A stretch of 64,000 nucleotides of DNA from Neurospora crassa OR74A (lineage: Eukaryota; Ascomycota; Sordariomycetes; Sordariales; Sordariaceae). Position numbers and translations under genes: made by a program. Below the pieces are notes generated by a model. That model saw only the letters and a program-made list of their open reading frames with translations. It had not been told where the DNA came from and ran no database searches. Position 1 is the first letter of the stretch, and every line of letters starts with the position of its first letter. This document shows positions 24,501-35,700 of this stretch, one piece after another. The stretch is from assembly GCF_000182925.2 (NCBI RefSeq), contig NC_026505.1, positions 1,736,001 through 1,800,000 of the forward strand. The letters are read 5' to 3'.

Positions 24501-25850
24501 ATTTTCGAAGCAATATACGACGAGAAGTATTATTTCGGTTGTAACCGTATATTTTACGATTTGCGTAGAGTATTATTCCCGAATAAAATTTAATAAGTCC
24601 GATAATATATTGAGTACTACCCCGCTTATTAATTTAATTAAACCGATAAGAACCCTCTTATTAGCAATTACTAGCCTATCCAAACTAAAGAGTAATTACC
24701 GATAAGGGTTATCTTTATTAATTTTATTATCGGGCTCCTAGAAGTTTCGGTAAAGAATACCCCCTAGTAAATATTAGGCTATATAACCTTTAATATACTA
24801 ATACCCGTTACGGATAAGACTTTTAAGTATAGCTTATTTATTCTTAATTATACTATATATATAGCCGAGGAATAGGGTATTATTACAATTCGTATAATAC
24901 TACTAATAGATTAGGGATTCCCTATCGGTATTATTTCTAATTATAATTATAAATTTACTTCTATTTATTAAAAAGGAATATAGAAGGTAATAGGAATTAA
25001 GTTACTAATAGTTATTATATACTATATTGCCGGTAATAGAATAATAGAATATAAAAATTAAACTATCGAAATAGCTATAAGATTTTATATCTTCTATTAC
25101 GAACTAAACTACAATTAGCTATTAATCATCCCCTCCCTACAATAGAACTTTAATAACGTATTTATTAAAAGTATTAAAGCCTCCCCCTACGAATATCTCT
25201 TCGATTATAAACTTATCAATCCGTTGAATATTGTAACGAATAATACTAATTAAACTCACTCCTTCTAAAATAACCCCGCTATTCGCAAGTACTTACAATA
25301 GGATATTTAATTATTTATAAACTTTACTATCGCCGCTACCAAAAGAAGATACAACGCCTCTCGCTAATAATTATATTTCGAAATCGGCGATAGGGTATTT
25401 TTAAAATTAAATTACAGTTATTACCTCCTTAGACGTCCTTTTCGTAAAATTTCCTAATAACGCTCTAATCCCTTCAAAATTATTTAAAAAATTAGTAAAT
25501 TCGCTTATAAATTCAAACTCCCCCCGTCTATAAAAATATACCCTATTATTTCTATTATATACCTCGTACCCACTTTAAAAAGCAACAACCCCTTTAATCG
25601 TACTCTCCCGCCTCCCGGACCTATCGAAGATTCGTAGAGCGATTCTAAGTCCGAACTTAGCAAGTAATACAAATTCGATAAAATCGTTATATATAAATAG
25701 GTTAACGGCGACATCCTATATAACATTAAATAGAAGGGATACGGCTACGAGTAAAATAATTAGTTCAATACCGAAGGTTTAAAAAACGCAAAGGATTTAG
25801 TAGAGGACTACTAGAAGTATCGACCAGACGAGTGTAAGGCTAGCGCTTGT
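21525..25850 (+). pseudogene. Inner Gypsy pol remnant (PR, RT, RNase H, IN, chromodomain)
   Basis: Two fragments remain open: 21525-21866, which includes the aspartyl protease region, and 23220-23498, the palm and thumb of RT (LGFYVDGFG, FPNNLKALE). Between and after them the frame is broken by many TAG/TAA codons. The protease Asp and both RT catalytic Asp codons read as Asn, the change expected from GAC to AAC by RIP on the opposite strand. Near 25720-25805 the chromodomain retains KGYGYE and FNTEGLKNAKDLVEDY, with stop codons at the positions of conserved Trp. Confidence 0.8.
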
Positions 25851-26038
25851 AAGACCTATATTACTAAGACTAGTAAAACCGCTCCCTATGTCCGTTTTGT
25901 AGATGAGAAGGATTATAAGGATTATAAAGATTATAAGGATTATAGGGATTAGAGCAAAACACTTCGACGTTCCTTACGTTAGAAGAAATAAAGCTATTCC
26001 TATTAAGGATAATAGCTTTTCTTCGTATCGCCGGGACT

Positions 26039-26356
26039 TAATACAGGAATATTAATAGTACCGTTATTATATATATAATTACTTAATTAATTAGATTAGA
26101 TTGGGTATAGTTTACCTATGCCTACCTTCGTTGGAAGCTCTAGTAGGCACGTAACTATATACCTACCTACGTAGAAGGCTCTAGCAGGCACGTGACCTTG
26201 TGCCAGCTTGGCGCTGGAATTCCTATAAAGGGATTCCCGCGCGGCACGGCCTTCGGCCACGCCTTTCTTCCTCCAACATCTTCTTTCTTTACTTTCAATA
26301 CTACAGTTTACCCACGACTACGTTAGTATTGTGAAGCCTCCCAGGTTACCCTATTA
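26039..26356 (+). repeat. Right LTR of the inner Gypsy element
   Basis: 318 bp from TAATACAGGAATATTAATAG to ACCCTATTA, followed by the CTCGT duplication. Its first half is more mutated than the left copy and its second half (about 26190-26345) less, for example GTGACCTTGTGCCAGC against GTAACCTTGTACTAGT. Confidence 0.92.
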
Positions 26357-26361
26357 CTCGT
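26357..26361. repeat. Target site duplication, inner element (right)
   Basis: CTCGT, matching 17930-17934. Confidence 0.92.
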
Positions 26362-26673
26362 ATTACTAAGGAGGTTCGTAGCGAGGTTCTCGTTGAATAT
26401 TTGGCTATTAAGCGAACTAACTTTAATACTATAGCTTCTTTCCTTACTCGCTATACTTTACTCTACAAACGTATTGAAGATGCTAAATTCAAAATCGATA
26501 ACGACTTCGAGATTACCTTCCTTTATAACGTAGTAAAATTTATATATCCCATCAATGCCAAACATTGGGCGGCCGTACTTGAAGCCAAGGAACTAGATTT
26601 TAGTACCTTCTTATCCAAACTAAGTAATATTAGTAATGTTGAGTCCTATATTAGTATTAACGTTAATATCTAG
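26362..26673 (+). pseudogene. Outer Copia gag, 3' part, lightly mutated
   Basis: Continues the outer gag after the inner element. A frame of about 100 codons stays open to 26673, with segments such as ASFLTRYTLLYKRIEDAKF and NAKHWAAVLEAKELDFST that look like a Copia gag (UBN2-type) domain. CpA and TpG are clearly more frequent here than in the rest of the island. It ends in a TAG at 26671-26673. Confidence 0.75.
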
Positions 26674-27039
26674 AAGTCGGCCAACAACAACAATAATACC
26701 AATAAGAATAACAATAGCGGTAATAGTAGTTCGATTAATAAGAAGAAAGATAATAATAAGCGAGTCGATTATATTAACTGTAATAAAAAAATCTACCCTA
26801 CCCAGAAGTACGTTTCTTATAGTTATTATATTAGTAAGAAGGTAAATACCTATTAGATTTACTTCCTTAAAAAGGTACCTAATATATAGAAGTTTAAGAA
26901 GGAGATTATAGCTAAGAAGGTAGCTAACGCTAGTACTAGTACCCTTACTAATAATACTTCTATTAATTTTACTACTCCCGCTACTACTAATTCTACTTTA
27001 TTATATAGAAGTAGAATATTTATAGGTATATTGGGTATA

Positions 27040-30000
27040 GGTGGCAGTATGGATTTTTGCTAGAGCCCCTAACTAACGCTGTTGAGCGTGTTGACTGTAA
27101 TTAGGGTAGTTAATTAATCAATTATTCTCATTAACTTCAACTCTAATATACCTATAGTAATTCAGTTAAAAACTAATAGGCTCTAAGGTAATATCGATAA
27201 CTAGATAGTATTTAAAATCTAGTTATTTATAATTCTAATTGTATTAGTAATATTTTTAATTATTTTAAATAGTTTATAGATATACAACTATTACCCTATC
27301 CCGCTATTTATACGATTGGTAATGGAACTTCGATTTATACCTACTATATTAGTACCGTCGAGTTAACTATAGCCACCCTAAACAATATAATTATTAAGGT
27401 TAGAATTAAGGACTGTATTTATAGTCCCTCTACCTTAGTAAATCTATTAATTATAAGAGGTCTTTTTAATAATAGTATAGTCTAGGATATAAAGTCTAAC
27501 TAAATATTAGTGTATAGTAAAATTACAATATAATATAAATAGATTAACGACCTTCCTATCCTTCTAGTATATACCCAACCAAACTTCCCCTAAAATATTC
27601 GCTATACTATAGTGGCTTTAATTAACTATTTAATAATATATCGTCGCCTTATATATATAAGTAAGGAGTAAGTTCTTAAAGTTTATAAAGCGGCTAGTAT
27701 TAAATTAAATAATATCTAAGACTACTTTTATAAAGCCTATATTAAAGCGAAAGTATACAATATAATCCCTAAAATCGCTAATAAAGTTACAACTCAACTA
27801 TTGGTATATATCTATATCGATATCGTTTCCTATACTTTACCTAGCTATAAAGGATATCAGTATATAATCTACTTTATTAATTAAATTACCGGCTTCTACT
27901 AGGCAAGGTTTATAGTTAATAAGGGCGATACCTTCGTATAAATTAAAGAGTTTAAGAAATAAACTAAACTTTAAAGTAGTCTTAAGATTAGGGTATTTAG
28001 TCTTAATAGCGGTCCAAAGTTTAGTTTTAGTACCAAAGAATTCCAATATAGTAAAATCGTCGACTAGGTACGTACAAAAGGCATTAAACTTCTAAAATCA
28101 ATACCCTATACCCTATAAATATAAGGAAAGATCGAGAGAGTTAGCGCTATTATTATACAATGAGTTAGAGTTTTAATATTAGATCTTAATATCCTAAAGT
28201 ATTTATAGCTATTTATAGTAGACTATATTATTAGAGTACTTAACCTTCTACCTTTAAAGGCTTATAGTAGATAGAGTTTATAGGAATTACTTACTAAGGC
28301 AGCCAACTTCCTAAACGAAATTAAGAAGCTATATCTCAAATACTTAAGGTCTTACTTCTATATAGCTTACTATTTTATTAAATTAGAAAAGCGATTACAA
28401 AGCGATAAATTTCGCGCTAAAGCTTAGAAGGGTTATTTTATCGGTTTTAACGACATCTATAGTCGCATTATATTTATTTAGAATCCCTATACTAGTAAAA
28501 TCGTTAGAGCCAGCGTAGTAACCTTCCTTAAAGAAGACCCGGTTAACTATAAAGATTTAATATATAGCAGTGACGGCAACGTTATTGAATATTATATTAT
28601 TTTTTTAAACTAAATAATTAATAAAATTAATAAGGTAGTAAATAGCGGCTACTAAATTTAGGTTAAAGTAGACGGTACAATCCTATAACTATATTTATAG
28701 AAAGTAGTAGGATTAACCTAATAAACAACCGAATTATCTAAATAAGAAATTAAAGTATAGGAAACAACAATTATACTACTACTATCGCTAGAGGTTACAC
28801 TAGTACCCTCAATTACTCTAATTACTATAATTACATCGGTTACTATAACCGCTCTAGTAATTATAATAGCTTCCCCGAATATTTTAATTAATACGGCGCC
28901 GCCGGTTTTACTATTATTAATACTAACCCCGTCGCTAACTTTAGCTCCAAAAACCTCGCTAACGCGCTTATCGCCAGATCCGCTATAACGTTAACTATTA
29001 AATTCGCCGGTTAAAGAGACTATTGAATATAACGACGACCTTCTTGATTTTGAAGATTTTAATAAAGAAGACCCTATACCCCGTAATTAATACGACTAAC
29101 GTAATTTTGATGAGCTAACTATATATACTATTCTAGGTACTCCGCTACTTAATAATCTTCAATAACTAGCTTTAGTAATTCGATTATTACTAATAAATAT
29201 ACCGAACCCTATTCGTATACAATAATATACTCTATCGCTAGCATTACGAGTCAATAAATTATAGTTTCAACCGAAGAATTAAGAGTAATAAGCCTCGAAT
29301 TTGCAATAGGCTATTCCGAATTCGGACCCTCCGAACCCGAATTCGGAGTTCTCAACCTCGAATTCGGGCCCTCCGATTTCGAATTCGGACCCTATAACAA
29401 TTCCGTTAGACCCTACAAACTAATAATCTATATAGGTACAATTAGGATAGGGAAGCCAGCCCTCTAAATTTAATCTACAACTAAATATAGAGGTAAATAA
29501 AGGTAGACCTCGTCGTACTACGGCTAAACCAATAGATTTCAAATATAGTATTCAAAGGGTAAAAGATAATAATAGTAATATTATTTAAAAATCGGTAGAC
29601 TTACCCAATAACTTTCACAGCACAATAGAAGGATATTTCGTTAAACGTATACCTATTTACTATTTTACTACCGTCAAAGTCGATTACAATATAGCAATTA
29701 TTACTATTAGTAAAGCTTAACGGTTTATACTAAAGAATTATCGAATTGTATATAAATAAGGTAATTTTGAATTATATTGGTTACTAATAATAAAGAAGTA
29801 AGTTAAAGTACTCGAGGATAGGGGAATCTATACCTTAGTCCTTAAATCTCTAAATATAGAGGTTCTACTTAGAAAATAGGTATATAATGAGAAGTATAAT
29901 ATCGATACTAAAGATTGGAAAGCTAAAGCTAGATAGGTAGTCTATAGTAATTTCGAATAAAGTAATTAGGCGGTGTAGGAAATATATATAACGGTAGTAC

Positions 30001-31200
30001 ATTCGGTTAGTATTAGATTATTCTTGGCTATTATAATTATAAATAACTACGAGTACTATTAATTTAATTTTAATATTACTTTCTTAAACGCCTCTATCCC
30101 TAACGATACCTAGTATTACGTTAAGCAACCGATAGCGCTTAAGAAGCCTATACCCAATTATAGCAAAGAAAACGTAGTGTGCCAGTTTACTAAAGTACTC
30201 TATAGTCTTAAGCGTTCCCTACTTTACTAGTTTAATATTCTAGTACCAATATTAAAACAAACTAGCTTTATACTAATCTCTACAAATTCCTACTTACTTA
30301 CTAATAAAGCGCTAAGTATACTATTAATTCTATACGTTAACGACCTCCTTATTACCGTACTAACCGTAGCTATTATTAACCAAATTAAAAACCAGTTCGC
30401 TAACTATTTTAAACTCAAAGAGCTGGGATAAGTACGTATATTCCTAAGCTATAATATCGTAAGGGACCATTAGATTCGTACAATTTTTATATCCTAATAG
30501 CGATATACTAAATTAGTTATTGCTAAATTTAATAACGGTAAGCTCTATAGTATTAAAATACTATAGCTACCGGACTATAAGATCTATAGGGGTAACGATA
30601 TATTACTAGAGGAAGCTAAGTTTTACCCTAAGAAGATTAATTCCTTAAACTGGATCTCAATAAGTACCCGGCTAAATATTGTGTTTATTATTAATAAGCT
30701 ATTAAAGGGTATTAAAAAACCTATTAACCGCTACTTCGTTGTTATAAAGTATTTATAGCGATATTTATCCGAGTACTCCGATTTAGGTATTGAATTGGGC
30801 AGTATACTTTTACTATTAATAGCTCTATCTTTTTATATATATATAGACGCCTCCTTTACCGATAATATTCTATTAAAGAAGAGTATAGCGGGCTATATCG
30901 TATTCTTTACTTATAGTCCCGTCCTTTAGAAATTAAAACGATAGGATTTTATTACAATTAGTACAACAGAAGCAGAATTTACTAATCTAGTACCTATAGC
31001 CAAAACTCTCGACTAGGTTAGTAGTATACTTGATAATTTAAATGTAAATCTAAGCCTTTACAAAATTAATAGGATTCTTTATATAGATAGTAGTAATGCC
31101 AAAGACCGGATTCTCAACCCTAATCTACCCGCTAAAAATAGATATATCGATATACGGTATAAATAATTAATTTAAGAGGTGGATAGGAAGGCATTTATAA
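27040..31200 (+). pseudogene. Outer Copia pol remnant (PR, IN, RT, RNase H)
   Basis: Broken frames give integrase segments (YIDIVSYT, YQYIIYFIN, DTFVYIKEFKK) at about 27800-28050, RT segments (FLNASIPNDT, VKQPIALKKPIPNYS, YSLKRSLLYQFN, ILYVNDLLIT) at about 30080-30360, and RNase H segments near 30830-30920. The RT motif has Asn at one catalytic Asp. Stops occur about every 20-60 codons. Confidence 0.8.
29297..29401 (+). repeat. 21-bp tandem repeat inside the Copia linker
   Basis: GAATTCGG recurs at 29318, 29339, 29360 and 29381, exactly 21 bp apart, with a degenerate copy (GAATTTGC) at 29297. In the pol frame the unit is seven residues around EFGP. It lies between the integrase and RT regions and contains few CpA or TpG dinucleotides. 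Confidence 0.88.
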
Positions 31201-31404
31201 TTTAATACTTATTGGGTAACGAAATACCGGCTAACGGTCTAATAAAGCCGTTGAAGCTAGATAAGTACGCTAGATTTATTAAATTGATAGGTATAGTTTA
31301 GAAGAAGGTTCCTTGGGCTTAAAATATTGTTAATACTATAAAAGATATTATAATATAAATAGTATATAGAGGTTTAGATACTCTTTGGCAGTCTTCCAGT
31401 CTAT

Positions 31405-31411
31405 GGGGGTG
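31405..31411 (+). other. Polypurine tract of the outer element
   Basis: GGGGGTG lies directly upstream of the right LTR, where plus-strand priming is expected. It is short and includes one T; position is the main support. Confidence 0.5.
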
Positions 31412-31584
31412 TATTGGTGGGTCTCTGGCATTCATTGAGTATAGTATTCATTGGGCCTAAACCCTACTCTATACCCTGCCTAGACCGTACTATATCTAGC
31501 CTTCCAAACTTTACCAGTCTCCCTCTTTCTCCTCCATAGCACTCAATCAATCGTATCCGACCGCTTGATCTCGATGGTCTCACA
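31412..31584 (+). repeat. Right LTR of the outer Copia element
   Basis: 173 bp beginning TATTGGTGGGTCTC (TG to TA at the tip) and ending GGTCTCACA. It is mutated in its 5' half (for example TATAGTATTCATT against CACAGCATTCACT) and intact in its 3' half. Confidence 0.93.
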
Positions 31585-31589
31585 AGGTA
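31585..31589. repeat. Target site duplication, outer element (right)
   Basis: AGGTA, matching 17072-17076. Removing the element rebuilds GTAGGTACCTAC, a 12-bp palindrome, as the empty site. Confidence 0.93.
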
Positions 31590-32711
31590 CCTACACTATT
31601 GCTGCACGCAACCTTGGTGTTCAGGGCTCGTACGTATGTAATCAGTCTGATTCATACCTACCAACAGATGGATGGCCCTTCAATCAGATCAGATCCTAAT
31701 CAAGCTCTCTCTCTCTCTCTGCCCTCTCTTACTGCTTTGTCTCACAGACAAGGAACATCAACATCAACTCACAGCATAGGATTGGTCAGATATTTCCAGC
31801 GCTATACCTAATAAAGTTAAACCAGAATTGAATGACATCGTACCGGACCGGTATGACTCTTTCCACCGCGCTGCATACGCAGGGTCGAGGGTTGTTGCAG
31901 TCTCGCATTAACTGGCGAACTCATCCATAGGTCAACCGCCCAAGTTGCCCTCCATTACTATCACCAGATGGCAAGCTATATGTGGTTGGTATACTACATC
32001 AAGTTGCTTTTGCTTCAGTTCTGTCTGTTATCACTCATTGAGCAGTGATGATAACAGCACCACCCACCAACCAGCCATTGAAACTACCGCTCCGCCAATA
32101 CATTTAAGAATAGGTACTCTCGTACTCTGCTGTACCGTACGTGCTGTAAAAGACATATTTGGGGTGAGAGGATTGAAGCATCCAAAGCGTTGCACATAGC
32201 TCATCCGAAAGAATCACGAAATGAACAACACGGCAGAGGATGGGTCACGGTTTATATATACACTGTAAATAATGAAGATTAACTATATACGTTGTAGAGA
32301 GGTATCCAACAGAGCCTCAAGGTCCAACCAGGTAAATACAAGTAAAAGTGAGTTCCCATCAAAGCCCGCTTGTGCTGCTGTCAGCTCAGCAGAGGAAGGA
32401 CAGACAGACAGAGGTCTTCGATCGTCCAAAAAAAAAAAAAATATGCAGATTGAATGCGCCGTAGGTATAAAGGGTGTGCTCTGACCAACGAAAAAAGAGG
32501 AAAATATCCCCCAAGTCATCCACGCCCCTCCCGTATTCTCATCGATCAGTCATTTCATAACCCCCAAAAATCTTTCTCTCTACCAACTCTCCCTCGCACG
32601 ATTGCGTAGGCACGATTGCGTAGCCGCCGTAGTGACATGTAATCCAATTGCTCATATCATGATTCATCTCACTTCATCCATGTCATTGTTAGCTTCTTCC
32701 ATCTTTGCTCA
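31590..32711. other. Intergenic, 3' flank of the flippase gene
   Basis: 1.1 kb of ordinary composition between the retrotransposon island and the flippase stop codon. It must include the flippase 3' UTR. A CT run lies near 31705-31722 and an A13 run near 32428. No frame here has recognisable features, and the sequence shows no obvious RIP. Confidence 0.5.
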
Positions 32712-35700
32712 TCACAATAACTGCCTCGTCACCGGCGGCTGTCCCTCTTCCTGATTAACAGTCGTCCCGGTCAACTGCCTCTCCACTGCACTGCCTTCTC
32801 CCGCTTCCTCTGATCCAACACCGGTGTCCGCCGTAGCCGCTGCCGCCGTTGACACCACAGGAGAATGCATCTCCGGCATCTCGATCGGGCTCGTGACAAA
32901 ATACGGCTCACTCGCTTCCATTGCTGACCCGCTAGCAATCGGCGTATTGGCACTCCCCTCCCCTAGGAACCTTGTGCTCACACCCACGTCCATGTTCGTT
33001 CGTAATGCCGACTTCCTAGGAGTCTTCCCCTTCATGCTGCCCTTGGGCTCCCCCACCTCCCCTGCCGCCTTGCTCTTAAGCCTGACGACGTCCTCCACCG
33101 GGTCCTCCAGCTCCTCCGCCGGGGAGTCAAAGTTGGGGCGCGTGTACGCATGGCTCGGGCGACCTTCGGGCATCAGAGGTCTGCTGCTGCTGCTTCCTGC
33201 GGCGGCCGGAGTCATACTGGCGCCGGTGAAGTCGCCATAGCTGTTCTTGTGCCTCATGCTACCAGCCTCCGCGGCCGTCACATCCGCCGCGGGCAGACCG
33301 GCTTCTCCACGCTCGGCGGCATGTTCTTTCATTACTTCCAGGACACCATCAATGTGCTCAATCTCCTTCATCAGGTCTTGATCGGTAGGCCATAGAGATC
33401 TGCGCACTGCGCTGATGGCTACCTCAAAGATAAGAAGGGCAGACAGCGCGATGATGCAGACGACCCACCAGGGCGCGTGTTGGCCGAAACCTCTGATGAA
33501 ACCGTCTCTAACAAGGTACGGACTCATCTTGGCCGAGAAGATGCCGCTGAGGAGGAGGTTCCAAAGGAACCAGCCAAAGACAGAGATGAAGAGACCGGCG
33601 AAACAGATAGCGATGCGGTTGTGGAGTTCGAGGACAAGCATTTTAATGTTGATGAAAATGACGCAAATGGTAAAGGCCAGGGTACCGACGGGATAGAGAG
33701 CAGCGTTCTCGGGCGGCAGGGTAATACCATAGACATACCAGACAATGCTGAAAATTAGCACTGACTCGGAGACGGCCATGAACATCCAACCAATGTACAG
33801 CCTGACGTTGAAGGCTTTCTCCTTCTGTCCGTATGTGTAGAGTTCGGGTATTGCCATCAGTGTGTCGGCTTCAAGATCCTTCTCGAAGATACCAAAGAGA
33901 ATAACCGGGAGCGAGGTAAACAGGGTGTTGAAGACAGTCAAACTGGTAGATTCGAACAGAGAAGTACCCGTATAGCCGTTGTAACGTTGGAACTGCGCCT
34001 GTACTAAGTAGAAGACAATCTCCTTCCAGAAGGTACCAAGGATATACTTGCCAGTCCTGATATAGTTCCAGCGACCGTGAACAAAGAGTAGGCGTTGTAA
34101 GAACCGGAACTGACTGATGGAAAAATCCGAAATTCGAGCAGCCTGGAGACCCTCTCTTCCGGAAATACCGATGCCAACGTGCGAAGCTTGGATCATGGCA
34201 ATATCATTGGCACCATCACCAATGGCAAGAGTGACAGCCTTGGGAACTTGCTGGCGGATGCTCTGAACAAGCGTGGCCTTCTGCGATGGGGATGCGCGAC
34301 AGCAGATGACCGAGTCGACTCTAACAACAAGGTCAAAGAACAAAACGCGGAGGGACTCGTCCTCCTCCACGACACTCAGAGTGTGACCATCAATAACAAC
34401 AACCGAGTGAGGAACCATGCCACGACCCACATCTATCAGAGTCGAGGCAAGTCTCTCCTGAAGATCGCCTTGAGTCGCGTCCAGGATGTAGACCTCCGAG
34501 AAGGGCTTGCAGATTCTAGCTGAGTGAGCGATGTTGATGGCAGTCTCACGCTTGTCACCCGTAAGCATCCAGATCTTAATGTTGGCACGGCGGAACTTGT
34601 CGATGGTCTCGGGCACACCGTGCTGCAGCTTGTCCTCAATGGCGGTAGCTCCAGCAAGGTCAAAGTTCTGTTCAATGATCTCAGCAGCCGCCTCGATGCG
34701 CTCTTGGCGGTTAACCAGGCTGGTAGTGGCTTCATGATAAATAGTCTTCCACTTCCTGTACTCTTCACCATCCAGATAGCGGTAGGCAAAGACGAGGGTT
34801 CGCAGACCTTCAGAGGCGAAGTCATCAATGTGCTTGAAGCAGCGTTCGAACACGGCGGCCTCGTTCAGAGCCAAATGTTCGTCAACCATTCCGTCGAGCG
34901 GATCATGGGGACGACCGACTTCAAAGGACCGGCCACGCTGCATCGAGCGACGCGGGGGTGGGTTGGAATCATCAAACTCGTCAGTCTCACGACGTACTAG
35001 CCAAGAATCAACCTCATCCGTAAAGAACGTAGACCGGCGCTGACTGCCCTTAACCCTTCGGTGGTCCATCGAAGCACGAGAAGCCCGAACAAGGTTCATG
35101 CTGTCACGCTTGATACTGTGGAGACTAAGCCGACGCAGAGCCTTCTCCTGTTCCATACTCTTACGCATGCTGGCCATCTGTCCGATCTTTCCAGCAGTCT
35201 GGATAGCCAGATTGCTCTGCTTGAGGCGAGGCAGAATCATGCTATCAGCACCCTTGGTAAAGATACAGGTAGACCCGTCAGGCATGCGAATGACAATGGA
35301 CATGCGCTTCCGCTTGCTACTGAACTCGATGACGTCTAGAACCTCATATGTCTCAGTAACAGGGTTGCCGTCCGCATCGCGAGTTTGAAGCCTGATGGCC
35401 TGTGAGGGACGGTCGATCACCAAGTAGCCCAAGTCCCTAGCTCCTTCCACCAACGCCAACTCGTCAGGAGAGGCGGCCTGGAAAGTCATTTCGCCATCCT
35501 CCTTGGTCTCAGGGAGACAGGTGTGGCAAAGCGCAATGCAGAGTATGAAGTGCTTGGCGATACGGGAGAAAGGCGTGTTAGGCCTCTGCTGAAGATAGCG
35601 AATCAACTCCTCGGTATTCGGTTCCCGCTGTCCATGTTTCACACCAGCGCTTGAGTGCCACGCAGATTGGTTGGCGACAATAGGCTCGTTGCTCGACTCT

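Larger units (their letters stand above)
17935..26356 (+). mobile_element. Inner chromodomain Gypsy retrotransposon, RIP-mutated
   Basis: An 8422-bp element bounded by 318-bp LTRs and CTCGT duplications sits inside the outer gag. Residual domains in order: gag-like region with a Lys/Asn/Asp-rich stretch near 21090-21260, aspartyl protease (about 21700-21800; INLSTRKTIIDRKFL where the family has DTG), RT (about 22860-23500; GRPIIDLRILN, then RIYINNIII where the family has YxDD), RNase H and connection (to about 24190, with PGKLNFI), integrase (about 24480-25290) and a C-terminal chromodomain (about 25665-25840; KGYGYE and LKNAKDLVEDY). RT before integrase plus a chromodomain places it in the chromovirus clade of Gypsy/Metaviridae. 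Every domain carries stops and the protease and RT active-site Asp codons are changed, so it is inactive. Confidence 0.92.
17077..31584 (+). mobile_element. Outer Copia/Ty1-type LTR retrotransposon, RIP-mutated
   Basis: Two 173-bp LTRs (17077-17249 and 31412-31584) flanked by AGGTA bound this element. Without the inner insertion it would be about 6.1 kb. Residual coding order is gag (17690-17934, then 26357 to about 26900), protease region (about 27040-27500), integrase (about 27780-28500), reverse transcriptase (about 29780-30560) and RNase H (about 30800-31200). Integrase ahead of RT is the Pseudoviridae order. Visible remnants include YIDIVSYT in the integrase, ILYVNDLLIT in RT (family YVDD) and IDASFT with AGYIVFF in RNase H. 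Stop codons, mostly TAG/TAA where Trp or Gln is expected, interrupt every domain. The element cannot move by itself. Confidence 0.93.

Noticed and set aside
17300-31400. Short open frames in the AT-rich island as host genes
   Set aside because: All that carry recognisable segments are retrotransposon remnants; the others are chance frames in Lys/Asn/Ile-rich translations.
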